Shown: positions 37,022 to 46,725, counted from the first letter of the stretch. The stretch: 48,910 nucleotides of DNA from an uncultured Lachnospiraceae bacterium (GCA_947629385.1 CANRDO010000023.1:1-48910), one strand, 5' to 3'. Notes: generated by a model from the sequence alone, not told the origin. Numbers and translations are program-made.

Positions 37022-38128
37022 CTATATATACAATCCGAACAAAGCACTCCAAGAAAAACTATTATAAAATGTCGGTATTTCTCTATAACCGACACTTACC
37101 ATTGATGAGATTAGATAGCAAGAAAAAAGTATAATAAAAGAAATAACCATTAATACCCGTCTACTGTTTTTCGAATAAAAAGCAGCCTGAACAACAACTA
37201 AAAAATTTATAAAAAGTATATATTTAAAGAGTCTAAAATAATTATGGGTTGCCAAATATAACGGTATTAAAATTATAGATATTATATTCAAATTATATAT
37301 TTTATCTATAACTTTCCTACTCATAATATGTTCATTTACATTCTCAGGCCCACCATTTGGATATGCCATTCTTCTTACATATGCAATATATATAACCCAA
37401 ATTACATGCCCAATAATTGCCGAAATACTCCCAAACTTATTTTCAGATATCCCAACATTTAACCATCTTAAAATCCGCTCATTATGCGTAAATATAGCAA
37501 CTACATTCTTGACAAGGCCAGAATAAAAACCAATAGTAAACAACACAACTAACAGCAAGAAAAATCCTATTATTTTGTTATAATTCATTTTTCTATTTGC
37601 CAAAATTGCGCCCAAATAAATTATGCTTGATGGATGTATTATTGTTGCCAACATTATTGAGCCAACAAAAATAATTACACTTTTCTTATTCTCACTGGAA
37701 TAATAATACATAATTGCAAAAATAACTATAACAGCACTTATTCCATTTCTAAGCTGCCCATAAAATGAATCGCCCGGAAAAATAAACGCAAAAGCGCAAC
37801 ATATCGCAGGCCAAACAGAATATCTTCTATAGAATCTATATATAAATAAAAAAACAAATACTCCAAAAGCTAATTTGAATCCCGCAAACGATAACCCAAT
37901 GTTTTTAGCCCATCTTAGAATCCATTGAAATCCTAAAGGAAATTCTTCAATTCCATACCAATAATCATATCTGAATTGTAATGCCTTAAAATCATTTCCT
38001 TCATTACAACATACAATGATAAGCGTTCCCAAACAAAATAACAAAATTGGAAATACTCTCGATTTTTTTTGTTCACAACATAGCAAAATTAATAGTATTG
38101 CACTATCTGTTAATAAAAGAAAAGGCAT
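37022..38128 (-). CDS. EpsG-type polysaccharide polymerase (Wzy-like)
   Basis: The 368-residue protein has about ten membrane segments. It contains the EpsG family stretch (LQFRYDYWYGIEEFPLGFQW, then FYGQLRNGISAVIVIFAIMY), and an IHPSSIIYLGAI segment with a conserved histidine. It should link repeat units outside the membrane. Base composition here is markedly AT-rich compared with the cluster ends. A GGGGA site precedes the ATG at 38128. Confidence 0.82.
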   Translation of the reverse strand: MPFLLLTDSAILLILLCCEQKKSRVFPILLFCLGTLIIVCCNEGNDFKALQFRYDYWYGIEEFPLGFQWILRWAKNIGLSFAGFKLAFGVFVFLFIYRFYRRYSVWPAICCAFAFIFPGDSFYGQLRNGISAVIVIFAIMYYYSSENKKSVIIFVGSIMLATIIHPSSIIYLGAILANRKMNYNKIIGFFLLLVVLFTIGFYSGLVKNVVAIFTHNERILRWLNVGISENKFGSISAIIGHVIWVIYIAYVRRMAYPNGGPENVNEHIMSRKVIDKIYNLNIISIILIPLYLATHNYFRLFKYILFINFLVVVQAAFYSKNSRRVLMVISFIILFSCYLISSMVSVGYREIPTFYNSFSWSALFGLYI

Positions 38129-38165
38129 TAGTTGATTCCCCTGTTTCCTTTGTAATAGAAAATGA

Positions 38166-39092
38166 TTATCCTTCGATTTCTTCTCCGGATTTTATTATTT
38201 CCTCCAGCATTTCATCATAAAATGCATGCTTAAAAAAATCAGTTTCCAAATCAACATATGGTGTATCAAGGAATTCCTTCAAATTATTCATGTCATCTTT
38301 TCCAAGGATAAATATATTGTTTGAATTATAAAAATCATATTTAACAATATCGACATCATCTGTAATAAGCTTTATCTTGTGAATTAATGATTCTTGAATG
38401 CGCAATGTAATACCTGCCTGCGCTCCCTCTAGTAAGTGTAGTATTGCTCGACTTTTTCCAATATACTTAAGGACATCATCGTATGGAAGAAAGGGGCGAT
38501 GAATTCCATCTTTTTTTCTTTTCCAACTCTTTTCCCATGTAATATAGAACATAGTATTAATACCACGTTCCTTCATATCCTTTTCAATTTTCAGGAGTTT
38601 ATCTAATCTATTTTTATCTTTTCCTATATAGAATACATCGTATTCAACTTTATCTTTGTTAACCGTCCATTGTGGCAAATAACCTCCCCCAGTGAATACT
38701 CTAATTCCATATTTTTTAGCGTCGTCTTTATCACAAGTCCATTTCTCGCACCAGTCACCAGCAATTTGATCTGGCGTGACATTGCCCGTAACTTTATTTG
38801 TATAGAGAAGCAAATATCTACAATTACTACAATTACTGTGCAACCATTCTAGAAAATCCTTAGTTATCAATGATTCATATATTACAATCGTCTTGTTTTT
38901 AGTTACACAGCATTTGTTATAAAACAGCCATTTAAATGGAAGCTTAAATTTAAACCAAATCTCTCGAATAACTCTTAGCAGAAAAGTATTTCCTCTATAA
39001 GGATTATAAACTTTATACCCTAATTTCTCTATATATGGCACCAGCCATGCATGTTTAACATAAATAATATGAATACTTTCCTTTTCCAGCAC
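38166..39092 (-). CDS. Probable glycosyltransferase of capsule type
   Basis: The 308-residue soluble protein lacks a strong family signature by eye. The C-terminal half has DVFYIGKDKNRLDKLLKIE and ILHLLEGAQAGITLRIQESL, which fit a GT-B nucleotide-sugar domain (the GLxxR/E-type region). The N-terminal part has weak Rossmann features. The start is a GTG at 39092 behind AAGGAG. Its position among glycosyltransferases supports the same role. It is AT-rich like the polymerase gene. Confidence 0.65.
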   Translation of the reverse strand: MLEKESIHIIYVKHAWLVPYIEKLGYKVYNPYRGNTFLLRVIREIWFKFKLPFKWLFYNKCCVTKNKTIVIYESLITKDFLEWLHSNCSNCRYLLLYTNKVTGNVTPDQIAGDWCEKWTCDKDDAKKYGIRVFTGGGYLPQWTVNKDKVEYDVFYIGKDKNRLDKLLKIEKDMKERGINTMFYITWEKSWKRKKDGIHRPFLPYDDVLKYIGKSRAILHLLEGAQAGITLRIQESLIHKIKLITDDVDIVKYDFYNSNNIFILGKDDMNNLKEFLDTPYVDLETDFFKHAFYDEMLEEIIKSGEEIEG

Positions 39093-39174
39093 TAATATAT
39101 CTCCTTATATATTATTAAATTTCCATTAAATCTAACTCAAAAACTTTTTATATCTTTAAATTACTGGCCACACG

Positions 39175-39999
39175 TTACTTTGCTTTTCTAAGAAATGTAT
39201 CAGACAATTTCTTCATAACACCCATAGGCGCTATATGCATAATTATTTGTCCCATAGTTACCACCACTAAATCCCATAACGAACAATACCCTCGTTTATA
39301 ATTCTCTCTTTCAACATCTATGTAACTTTTACAGTATTCCCAGCTCTTGCGACGTTTATAATTATTCTCATTTGAACGAAAAAGCAATAATGATTCGTTG
39401 ATGTTCAGCGCGTAACAATTCATATTAATCATACGAGCAAACAGATCCAAATCCTGTTTGCGACGCATTTTTCCATAACCACCACACCTGATCACCTCAG
39501 ACTTCTTAAACATAACTGTTGGGTGATTGAAAGCACTTCTACGCTTCATAAATCTACAAATATTTTCATAATCACTCGGTACTATACGAGAAGATACTAT
39601 ATTGTTAGGATTATCATAAAATTCATCTATATTAGTTCCGGCAAGTGCAAGTTTAGGATTAGCGTCATAGAGCTCTAGTAACTTTTCACACCTTTGCGGC
39701 AATGATATATCATCCGCATCCATTCTGGCTACAAGTTCATTTCTACATTCTTGCAGACCAATATCAAGCGCCTTTCCTAATCCGCTATTCTCTTTCAACT
39801 TTACAATTGTAAACAAATTATTATATTTGTCTGAATACTGATCAATGATCCTCGACAGTTCTTTTCCTATTGGTCCATCTTCAACTACTACAAATTGATC
39901 ACATAACACTGTCTGATTAAGCATACTTTTAATGCTTTGAGAAAGCTCATCCGGCAAATCTTTATTATATACTGCCATTAAAACACTATATGGCTCCAT
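39175..39999 (-). CDS. Family 2 glycosyltransferase
   Basis: The 274-residue GT-A enzyme begins SVLMAVYNKDLPDELSQSI and carries ENSGLGKALDIGLQ and the metal-binding ARMDADDIS motif. The RRKQDLDLFARM segment is the usual acceptor-side signature. It should use a nucleotide sugar to extend the lipid-linked unit. The ATG overlaps the stop of the preceding epimerase-like gene by one base (TAATG). Confidence 0.9.
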   Translation of the reverse strand: MEPYSVLMAVYNKDLPDELSQSIKSMLNQTVLCDQFVVVEDGPIGKELSRIIDQYSDKYNNLFTIVKLKENSGLGKALDIGLQECRNELVARMDADDISLPQRCEKLLELYDANPKLALAGTNIDEFYDNPNNIVSSRIVPSDYENICRFMKRRSAFNHPTVMFKKSEVIRCGGYGKMRRKQDLDLFARMINMNCYALNINESLLLFRSNENNYKRRKSWEYCKSYIDVERENYKRGYCSLWDLVVVTMGQIIMHIAPMGVMKKLSDTFLRKAK

Positions 40000-40886
40000 T
40001 ATTTCTCTGTCCTTTCAATACTAGTCTTTAAATCCACTACCTGATACTTAAGCCAGTACTTGCTCATACTCTGATCATATGTCAGATTTCCAAAAGCCTT
40101 ATTTGCCAGCTTTCTCGATTTCCCTGGAATAATCCCAGCCAGTTTCACCAACCAGTTCCACCCCTTTGAAATTTGGATTTTATGGCCACGTACTTCTGCA
40201 ATCATTCGAACCATTTCAGAAGTCTGTACATACTCAGCATTCTGGGGAAAAAACACCCCACTTTCTCCCCGTATCATCACCTGAGCTAAAAACTCGCAGA
40301 GATTTTCTATATAAAGCATGGAGCGCTGGTTATAGTAATCCGGAAATACAGGTAATTTCTTCGCCATCTTGCTCAGCACCGGATAATTTCCTTTAGATCC
40401 TTTCCCATATATCATGGGAGGACGCAATATACATGTTAAAAAGTTATGATCAGCAAGCTTCTGGATACCAAGATCAGCCTGAAGTTTTGAATCCCCATAA
40501 AAATTAGAAGGTGCAGGTGGGGTCTCTCCTGTAATCATCTTAGGTTTCCCGCAGGGGGCTGAGTCGCCATAAATAATCGCAGAGGACATGAACACAAACT
40601 GCCTGACACCCTCCGCCTTCGCTTTTCTGGCTGTTTCAATCGCCAGATCTGTATTTACTGCATAATACCTGGCCTTGACCTCCTCCGTTACCTTTCCAAC
40701 ATCAGCGTGGGCAATGCCGGCCACATGATAAACAACATCATACGCAGAAAAGTCTTTGTCTCTCCAGCTGCCGTCGATCATATCGACCGTATCAATGGAA
40801 AGATAGTCCTTATAATGTTCTGTGACATACTTTTCAAAACTTGTACCGATATAGGAATTAGCGCCTGTGATAAGCACCTTTTTCAT
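39999..40886 (-). CDS. NAD-dependent epimerase/4-reductase for a 6-deoxy-HexNAc
   Basis: The 295-residue extended SDR protein has GANSYIG near the start, YHVAGIAHADVGK, and the YxxxK site (FYGDSK). This is the pattern of the WbpV/WreQ-type proteins that reduce UDP-4-keto-6-deoxy-GlcNAc to UDP-QuiNAc or UDP-FucNAc and are usually found next to the initiating sugar transferase, as here. The ATG at 40886 overlaps the sugar transferase stop (ATGA). With CapD it would supply the first sugar of the unit. I did not confirm the subfamily by alignment. Confidence 0.82.
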   Translation of the reverse strand: MKKVLITGANSYIGTSFEKYVTEHYKDYLSIDTVDMIDGSWRDKDFSAYDVVYHVAGIAHADVGKVTEEVKARYYAVNTDLAIETARKAKAEGVRQFVFMSSAIIYGDSAPCGKPKMITGETPPAPSNFYGDSKLQADLGIQKLADHNFLTCILRPPMIYGKGSKGNYPVLSKMAKKLPVFPDYYNQRSMLYIENLCEFLAQVMIRGESGVFFPQNAEYVQTSEMVRMIAEVRGHKIQISKGWNWLVKLAGIIPGKSRKLANKAFGNLTYDQSMSKYWLKYQVVDLKTSIERTEK

Positions 40887-41746
40887 TTTCTGTCTTCCTC
40901 TTTTCTCATCTCTCCGGTCCCGCCTTCGACAACCCCGCTGGATCTCAGCACGCTGAGAAATGTTCCAAAAAAGCATCTGCAATCAAAAGCAAAACTCAGC
41001 CGGTTGACATAGTCTCCATCCAGTTTCGCCTTATCTGCAATCTCCAGTTCATCTCTCCCGTTGATTTGCGCCCAGCCAGTAAGTCCGGGTCTCACATTAT
41101 TCGCATTATATTTATCCCTTTCGGCCGTGAGAATATCCTGATTCCACAGTGCAGGCCTTGGCCCTATGATAGACATGTTTCCTATAAAGATGTCCCAGAT
41201 CTGAGGCAGTTCATCAATGCTGTGCTTTCGTATAAACCGTCCTGATTTGGTAATATATTGTTCAGGATTTGACAGCATATGAGTAGGGACATCGCACGGT
41301 GTACTCATCTTCATGGATCTGAATTTGTGCAGTTTGAAATATTGCTTATTTTTCCCCACTCTCTTCTGGATAAAAAGTACCGGCCCAGGATCATCTATCT
41401 CAATTATAACGACAATAATCAAAAAAATGGGAGACAGCACAATCAATCCGCAAAAGGAAAGAACAATATCAATAGAACGCTTTACAAAACGTTCATAAAA
41501 GCTCGGGTGATACTCCAACGTGCCTGTGGCCTCCAGATGTCCTCTCTCTCCGTCTGCATTCTCTTCATCATTTTCATTTTTTACGAAAACAGTTCTTTTT
41601 CCTTCCATGGGATTCTTCTGATCAGGTTCATTCTTATACACAGAAGCTCCCTTCTTTAGCGAAGCGACAATCTTCAGACAGCTAAATAAAACCGCCAAAA
41701 TGATGAGTAATATTCTCCCAAATGAATCAAAAAAGTTCCGGCACAT
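40883..41746 (-). CDS. Initiating sugar-phosphate transferase
   Basis: The 287-residue protein ends with a bacterial sugar transferase domain: RSIDIVLSFCGLIVLSPIFL, KFRSMKM, RKHSIDELPQIWDIFIGNMS and RPGLTGWAQINGRDEL. It joins a sugar phosphate to undecaprenyl phosphate, the first committed step. An extra N-terminal membrane segment (about 10-29) and a charged stretch precede the usual domain, so the protein has one more anchor than the minimal family. The next gene probably makes its substrate. Confidence 0.92.
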   Translation of the reverse strand: MCRNFFDSFGRILLIILAVLFSCLKIVASLKKGASVYKNEPDQKNPMEGKRTVFVKNENDEENADGERGHLEATGTLEYHPSFYERFVKRSIDIVLSFCGLIVLSPIFLIIVVIIEIDDPGPVLFIQKRVGKNKQYFKLHKFRSMKMSTPCDVPTHMLSNPEQYITKSGRFIRKHSIDELPQIWDIFIGNMSIIGPRPALWNQDILTAERDKYNANNVRPGLTGWAQINGRDELEIADKAKLDGDYVNRLSFAFDCRCFFGTFLSVLRSSGVVEGGTGEMRKEEDRK

Positions 41747-41805
41747 CTCATGATTTCTCCGTTTTCATCTTCTCTCTGTTCATAGCTGCTTCCGTCAAAA
41801 CAGAG

Positions 41806-42873
41806 TTACCCATAATATATTCTGTACCACTCGGCAAAAGCGCGAAGCCCTTCCCTGATATTAGTTGATGGCGTAAATCCATAATCCTCTTCCAAGGCCC
41901 TGGAATCAGCATATGTGACAGGGACATCTCCCGCCTGCATCCCAACAAGCTCCCTGTGTCCCTCAAAATCATAATCAGGAGGCAGCACTTCCGCCCTCAC
42001 CAGTTCCTCCTGAAGTGTCGCAATAAAATCCAAAAGATTCTCTGGCCGACCTCCCCCAATGTTATATATAGAATATGGCGGAACCGGCAGCCCGTCTTCG
42101 CCATCCGCTTTCTCAGGGGCGCCCTTCAGCACACGAACAATTCCTTCCACAATATCATCAATATAAGTAAAATCCCGCTTCATGTTTCCATAATTGAATA
42201 TCTGTATCTTCTGCCCTGCCGCAAGATTCTTTGTGGCCGAAAAATAGAACATATCCGGCCGGCCAGCTGGCCCATAAACCGTAAAAAAACGAAGACCTGT
42301 CATCGGTATGTTATACAGCTTGCTGTATGCATACCCCAAAAGCTCATCAGATTTCTTAGTCGCAGCATAAAGACTCACCGGATGATCCACCTGATCCTCC
42401 ACTGCAAAAGGCACTTTCTTATTTCCACCATAAACAGATGATGAACTGGCATATACCAGATGATCTACCTGGTAGTTTCTGCAGGCCTCCAGAATATTAT
42501 AGAATCCTATCAGATTTGACTCTATATACGCATCCGGATGGTATATAGAATATCTGACGCCTGCCTGTGCCGCAAGATTTACAACCACGTCAAATTTGTA
42601 CTCTTCAAAAAGATCGTTGAGTATTGCTTTATTCGCGATGTTCCCTTTTACAAAAATATGTTTGACCGGACTGTCTTCAGTCTCCTTTTCAATCTGTCTT
42701 AACCTCCACTCTTTCAGGCTGACATCATAATAGTCATTCATGTTGTCCATAGAAACAATGACGGTTCCTGCAGATAACTCCCTGAGAAGTCTGATAACAA
42801 GATTAGCCCCTATAAATCCCGGACTCCCTGTGACAAGTATCTTTTTCCCGTTTAAATCTACCTTTTTCTTCAT
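41806..42873 (-). CDS. UDP-glucuronate 4-epimerase
   Basis: The 355-residue extended SDR protein has TGSPGFIGANLV at the N-terminus, LAAQAGVRYSI, YASSSSVYGGNKKVPF, the YxxxK site YAATKK and FFTVYGPAGRPDM. These match the CapI/LpsL branch that interconverts UDP-GlcA and UDP-GalA. The neighbouring ugd gene would supply UDP-GlcA, so the capsule probably contains galacturonic acid. The alanine-serine variation of the glycine motif (GSPGFIG) is mild. Confidence 0.9.
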   Translation of the reverse strand: MKKKVDLNGKKILVTGSPGFIGANLVIRLLRELSAGTVIVSMDNMNDYYDVSLKEWRLRQIEKETEDSPVKHIFVKGNIANKAILNDLFEEYKFDVVVNLAAQAGVRYSIYHPDAYIESNLIGFYNILEACRNYQVDHLVYASSSSVYGGNKKVPFAVEDQVDHPVSLYAATKKSDELLGYAYSKLYNIPMTGLRFFTVYGPAGRPDMFYFSATKNLAAGQKIQIFNYGNMKRDFTYIDDIVEGIVRVLKGAPEKADGEDGLPVPPYSIYNIGGGRPENLLDFIATLQEELVRAEVLPPDYDFEGHRELVGMQAGDVPVTYADSRALEEDYGFTPSTNIREGLRAFAEWYRIYYG

Positions 42874-42890
42874 ACCGCTTCTGTGATCAC

Positions 42891-44135
42891 CTAATCTCTC
42901 CTGAACAAGTCCCTTGTGTACACTTTATCCTTCACATCATCAAGCACCGGATCATATCTATTGGCAATAATTGCATCACACTGGTCTTTAAACGACCTGA
43001 TGTCATTCACAATCATACTTCCAAAAAACGTCGTTTGATCTTCCAGCGCAGGTTCATATATGATTACCGTGGCGCCCTTGGCCTTTATACGTTTCATTAC
43101 GCCCTGAACGCTACTCTGGCGAAAATTATCACTGTTTGATTTCATTGTCAGTCTATATATACCTATAACTACCTTCTTCTCTTTCGTCTGATCATATGCC
43201 AAACCATCTGAATAGTTATAATATCCTGCTCTCTGTAATACGCGATCAGCAATAAAGTCTTTTCTCGTCCGATTACTTTCAACAATTGCCTCAATAAGAT
43301 TCTCCGGTACATCCTGATAATTTGCCAAAAGCTGCTTTGTATCTTTCGGCAGGCAATACCCACCATAGCCAAAGCTTGGATTATTATAATAATTTCCGAT
43401 ACGGGGATCCAGACTGACTCCCTTTATGATATCTACAGAGGAAAGTCCCTTCAATTCAGCGTAAGTATCCAGTTCATTAAAGTAACTGATTCTCAGCGCA
43501 AGATAAGTATTTGCAAAAAGCTTTACAGCCTCCGCCTCTGTTATTCCCATATGGAGGACCTCCACATCCTTCTTTTCCGCAGCTTCTACCAGCATATCTG
43601 CAAATTTTTCTGCTGCAGCTCTGGTATTCTTATCACTGCCCACTATGATTCTGCTGGGATACAGATTGTCATAGAGAGCTTTACTCTCTCTAAGAAATTC
43701 CGGAGAAAACAAAATACGGTCTGTTTTGAATTTTTCACGTATTCTGGCAGTATAGCCTACAGGAACAGTACTTTTAATAACCATTACCGCTTTAGCACTA
43801 TTCTCCATCACAAGTTTAATCACTTGCTCTACTGCTGAACAATCAAAAAAATTTTTCTGTGGATCGTAACTGGTTGGCACCGAAATAATAACGTAATCAG
43901 CTTCTCTATATGCTGCTCTGTCATCCATAGTGGCAGTAATATTCAATTTTCTAAACCCTGATTTTGCTTCCGCTAAGTACTTCTCTATATACTCATCCTG
44001 TATTGGAGATACATAATTGTTCAACTTCCTAACTTTTTCAGGAACAACATCTACAGCTGTTACATTATTATGCTGCGATAATAGCACTGCCAACGACAGC
44101 CCTACATATCCCGTCCCTGCAATTGCTATGTTCAT
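42891..44135 (-). CDS. ugd: UDP-glucose 6-dehydrogenase
   Basis: The 414-residue protein has the N-terminal [13 protein letters not shown] motif, [11 protein letters not shown], the [14 protein letters not shown] region and the catalytic cysteine in [14 protein letters not shown]. It oxidises UDP-glucose to UDP-glucuronate with NAD. It is the first gene beyond the intrinsic terminator that follows loaP, so its expression should depend on antitermination. The ATG at 44135 is supported by AAAGGAG; the longer frame adds 21 unrelated residues. Confidence 0.95.
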   Translation of the reverse strand: MNIAIAGTGYVGLSLAVLLSQHNNVTAVDVVPEKVRKLNNYVSPIQDEYIEKYLAEAKSGFRKLNITATMDDRAAYREADYVIISVPTSYDPQKNFFDCSAVEQVIKLVMENSAKAVMVIKSTVPVGYTARIREKFKTDRILFSPEFLRESKALYDNLYPSRIIVGSDKNTRAAAEKFADMLVEAAEKKDVEVLHMGITEAEAVKLFANTYLALRISYFNELDTYAELKGLSSVDIIKGVSLDPRIGNYYNNPSFGYGGYCLPKDTKQLLANYQDVPENLIEAIVESNRTRKDFIADRVLQRAGYYNYSDGLAYDQTKEKKVVIGIYRLTMKSNSDNFRQSSVQGVMKRIKAKGATVIIYEPALEDQTTFFGSMIVNDIRSFKDQCDAIIANRYDPVLDDVKDKVYTRDLFRRD

Positions 44136-44172
44136 AATATATGCTCCTTTCTCGTTTCTGTATTTCATCCAG

Positions 44173-44203
44173 AAAAAAAGAAGCCGCTCATAGAGCATGC
44201 TTC
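44173..44203 (-). terminator. Intrinsic terminator between loaP and ugd
   Basis: Stem segments GAAGC/GCTTC and GCTC/GAGC with a TAT loop are followed by seven Ts on the minus strand. It sits in the leader just before ugd, so it would block the rest of the cluster unless read through. It is the natural target for LoaP-dependent antitermination. Confidence 0.85.
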
Positions 44204-44314
44204 CTCTGATTATCTTATATTTATCAATTTGTATTTATCTTTCTTATATCTATCTGCTGCCTGTCCTGCACCCGTACTCTGATTAATCCCTGGACAAACG
44301 TCTGCAAACGGATC

Positions 44315-45097
44315 TCAAGCCGTCCTCAGGCTCTCCGTCGACACTTTCATTTCCAGATCCCTGTCAAACAGGTGTACCTTTATTTTGGTCTCCCGGCCTT
44401 CTGTCCTGCAGACGACTGCAGGCAATCCGGCAAGACTCCCTGCCGTTATGATCACAGCTTCGCCGGGCATATGGACTGGCTGATCCTTTACTGGTTTTTC
44501 CGACATTCTGTATTTCTTCGGCACCTGCACAGGCGCCTCGACCTTGCCAAAGGAAAGCTCTCTGCGAATGTCGTCGTTCAGGATAAGTCCCAGACGGATC
44601 TCCTTCTCCTCCCCGCTCAGCATGAGTCTGATTGACGCATAACGCTTTCGGAACCGATAATTTACGGCATTCTCCCTACATGCCTCCAATGGCCCGGAGA
44701 CGTAGGTAATATGGTCTTTTCCATCCGTCGCCACATAGGAGAGGCGGATAATGTGGTCCTTGTCCAGAAGGCTTACAAGAAAAGCCGCTTCTTCCTGATG
44801 TACCGGAATGAATGTAAATTCTTCGCCAGCCAGTGCTCCATCCGCCAGCAGTTTGGACATGGACGGAACGTTTTTCAGACAGAGGAACAATCCCTTCGGA
44901 TCCTCAGAAGCGATAAAGACATAACCGGGAAATGTTCTCTGGATATGAATCTGATTTTCCTGCTGACGTTTCCAGAGCTGTTCATGATAAATCACGAAAC
45001 AACTGTGATAGAACTGCCCGGGAACAACGCGTTGTACCATTTTCACCAGTTTTTCTTCTCTTCCGGTATAGGTCTGTATGACATACCAATGCAGCAT
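44315..45097 (-). CDS. loaP: NusG-like antiterminator of the LoaP family
   Basis: The 260-residue protein starts MLHWYVIQTYTGREEKLVK, the NGN domain start of NusG paralogues, continues with FPGYVFIAS, and ends with a KOW-like stretch (MPGEAVIITAGSLAGLPAVV). It is longer than housekeeping NusG because of a region of about 90 residues between the two domains. LoaP proteins bind RNA polymerase and a leader hairpin and suppress terminators in polysaccharide and antibiotic clusters of Firmicutes. Here the gene is followed by an intrinsic terminator and a ~28 kb gene train, as expected. Confidence 0.9.
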   Translation of the reverse strand: MLHWYVIQTYTGREEKLVKMVQRVVPGQFYHSCFVIYHEQLWKRQQENQIHIQRTFPGYVFIASEDPKGLFLCLKNVPSMSKLLADGALAGEEFTFIPVHQEEAAFLVSLLDKDHIIRLSYVATDGKDHITYVSGPLEACRENAVNYRFRKRYASIRLMLSGEEKEIRLGLILNDDIRRELSFGKVEAPVQVPKKYRMSEKPVKDQPVHMPGEAVIITAGSLAGLPAVVCRTEGRETKIKVHLFDRDLEMKVSTESLRTA

Positions 45098-45192
45098 TCT
45101 TTTTGACCTCCCTTATCGCAGGCAAAGCTCCGCCATTTTGACCTGTCCCTGTAAAACAGCCCAAATTGTATATGCCAATATGACGCCAGTTA

Positions 45193-45223
45193 GGGAAACA
45201 TTGCCGCCTGGCCCATGTTTCCC
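45193..45223 (-). promoter_or_regulatory. Candidate LoaP-responsive hairpin upstream of loaP
   Basis: Perfect 9-base arms (GGGAAACAT and ATGTTTCCC) surround a second GCC/GGC stem with an AGGC loop and a small internal loop. No T-run follows, so it is not a terminator. It is in the ~160-base gap between the wzz-like gene and loaP, the kind of place where LoaP RNA elements lie. Confidence 0.45.
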
Positions 45224-45255
45224 CGCCCGGGTTTGTCCAAAAAATAATATTACAA

Positions 45256-46725
45256 TTATATCACAATCGCGCCCAAGACCTTTACATTTCGATCCGCCGC
45301 CATCTTGCATTCCTGACAGATCATGCGCGTCGATGAGACATCCTTCTTCTCTATGAAAAGGATTTCATCATAGCCGTTTAACTCTTCCAGCGCAGACACG
45401 TCAAAGATCAGCTGATGATAATCAGAAAATGAAACGCCGTCTATCTTCTTTGCAAAAGCAGCACAGACATCTGCGACGTCTCTGGAGGCAACAGTACCCG
45501 CAAGCATGACTCGTATTGTGTTCCCGGCTGCCAGCGATGCAGCTGCTTTTATGTTGGCAGCCACGATTTTGACCTGCTCATCATAAGAAAGGTTCGCGTA
45601 TGCTCCCTCCCGCAGGCGCTGAAATCCACGATCCAGAGCCCCGAATAATCCTCTGCTCCTGACAGGTTCAATCACACGTCCCAGCAAGTTTACGCCAAAT
45701 TTTCTTTCAAAGTTCTCCGTGCTCCGGAGCCTGTCACTCATGAGGAACAGTACCACCAGAGCAATGCAGGCCAAAATAGCACCCAGAACAAGTCCCAGTA
45801 TGGCATACTTGACGCCTGCTCTCAACGGACTGGCAAGAACAGGTTCGGTGAGCACTTCGGATGCCACATTCTCCGTATCGAGATTGTCCGCAAAACTCTT
45901 CGCCTCTGTCCGCAACATATTCAGATTCTGCATCTCCGTGATATAATCGCCCAACACCTTTGTCTGATAGTCCTGGATGGCCTGATCCCGGCCTTCCGAT
46001 ACGCCGGAGGCAAGCAGCGTGAGTTCATGTGCTCCTACCTGCTCCTGCAGCTTTGCGCTGTATGACTGCACCGCCTGCACTGCCGCCTCTATTTGCTTCT
46101 CACAGGCCGTCTCATCTTCTGAGACGATCTGTATCTGGAAAACGCCCTCTCCGAATCGACTGGCTGCAGCGTCCGGTTCAGCAGTATCCAATGTCGGTCT
46201 ATCATCCGAAGAAAAGCTGAGTAAGTACTGAGAATCCGCAATCGCCGTATCCTCATCCTCAGAATAGATTACCCGAGCCAGCCGCCCATCCGTCACATAT
46301 GCTCTGAAAGCAGCAATCAGGGTAGAAAACACATCCTCTGCATAATCTGTATCCTCCAGCTTCAGGACAAAGCTCAGAATCCCCTTCTGAAGATGATTGG
46401 CATCCATTTTCATGACTTCGGAATTCCCCAGATAGTCTTCCCACGACTGCAGTCCCTGTGAACGTCGTTCAATCACAGATTGATAATATTGCAAAATATC
46501 CACATCGTTAACAGATGGTTTTTCCTCTGTCCCCAGATTGTTCCACTGCTCCAGTGCAGCCTGATTGCTCCTCTTGATAGAATAATATTTGTATCCTCCT
46601 GCCAACACGGCTACAATCAGCATTGCCGCGGCGATCCATCTCCATTTCTTCAGGCAGTAGAACAACAGGTCTATCAGGCCTGTCAGGTTAGCCTCTTCCC
46701 CATAGGCATTTTCATGCATATCCAT
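45256..46725 (-). CDS. Wzz-like chain-length protein with degenerate kinase-like tail
   Basis: The 489-residue protein has two membrane segments (about 28-48 and 318-344) flanking a large external coiled region, the Wzz/chain-length design. After the second segment about 145 cytoplasmic residues follow. The tail (from about residue 380) resembles a CpsD-type tyrosine autokinase fold (IRVMLAGTVASRDVADVCAA, VLGAIVI at the end) but lacks a Walker A GKS/T loop and the tyrosine cluster, so it is probably not a kinase. It should control capsule chain length. It lies 14 bases after the CapD gene, with an AAGGAG site. Confidence 0.82.
   Translation of the reverse strand: MDMHENAYGEEANLTGLIDLLFYCLKKWRWIAAAMLIVAVLAGGYKYYSIKRSNQAALEQWNNLGTEEKPSVNDVDILQYYQSVIERRSQGLQSWEDYLGNSEVMKMDANHLQKGILSFVLKLEDTDYAEDVFSTLIAAFRAYVTDGRLARVIYSEDEDTAIADSQYLLSFSSDDRPTLDTAEPDAAASRFGEGVFQIQIVSEDETACEKQIEAAVQAVQSYSAKLQEQVGAHELTLLASGVSEGRDQAIQDYQTKVLGDYITEMQNLNMLRTEAKSFADNLDTENVASEVLTEPVLASPLRAGVKYAILGLVLGAILACIALVVLFLMSDRLRSTENFERKFGVNLLGRVIEPVRSRGLFGALDRGFQRLREGAYANLSYDEQVKIVAANIKAAASLAAGNTIRVMLAGTVASRDVADVCAAFAKKIDGVSFSDYHQLIFDVSALEELNGYDEILFIEKKDVSSTRMICQECKMAADRNVKVLGAIVI

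Noticed and set aside
36883..37095. 70-codon frame bridging polymerase and flippase genes
   Set aside because: It overlaps both genes in another frame and lacks a ribosome site.
45262..45290. TATAAT-like box upstream of loaP as a promoter
   Set aside because: The best -35 candidates (TTGGGC at 18 bases from TAATAT) are poor; loaP may rely on read-through from the CapD promoter.
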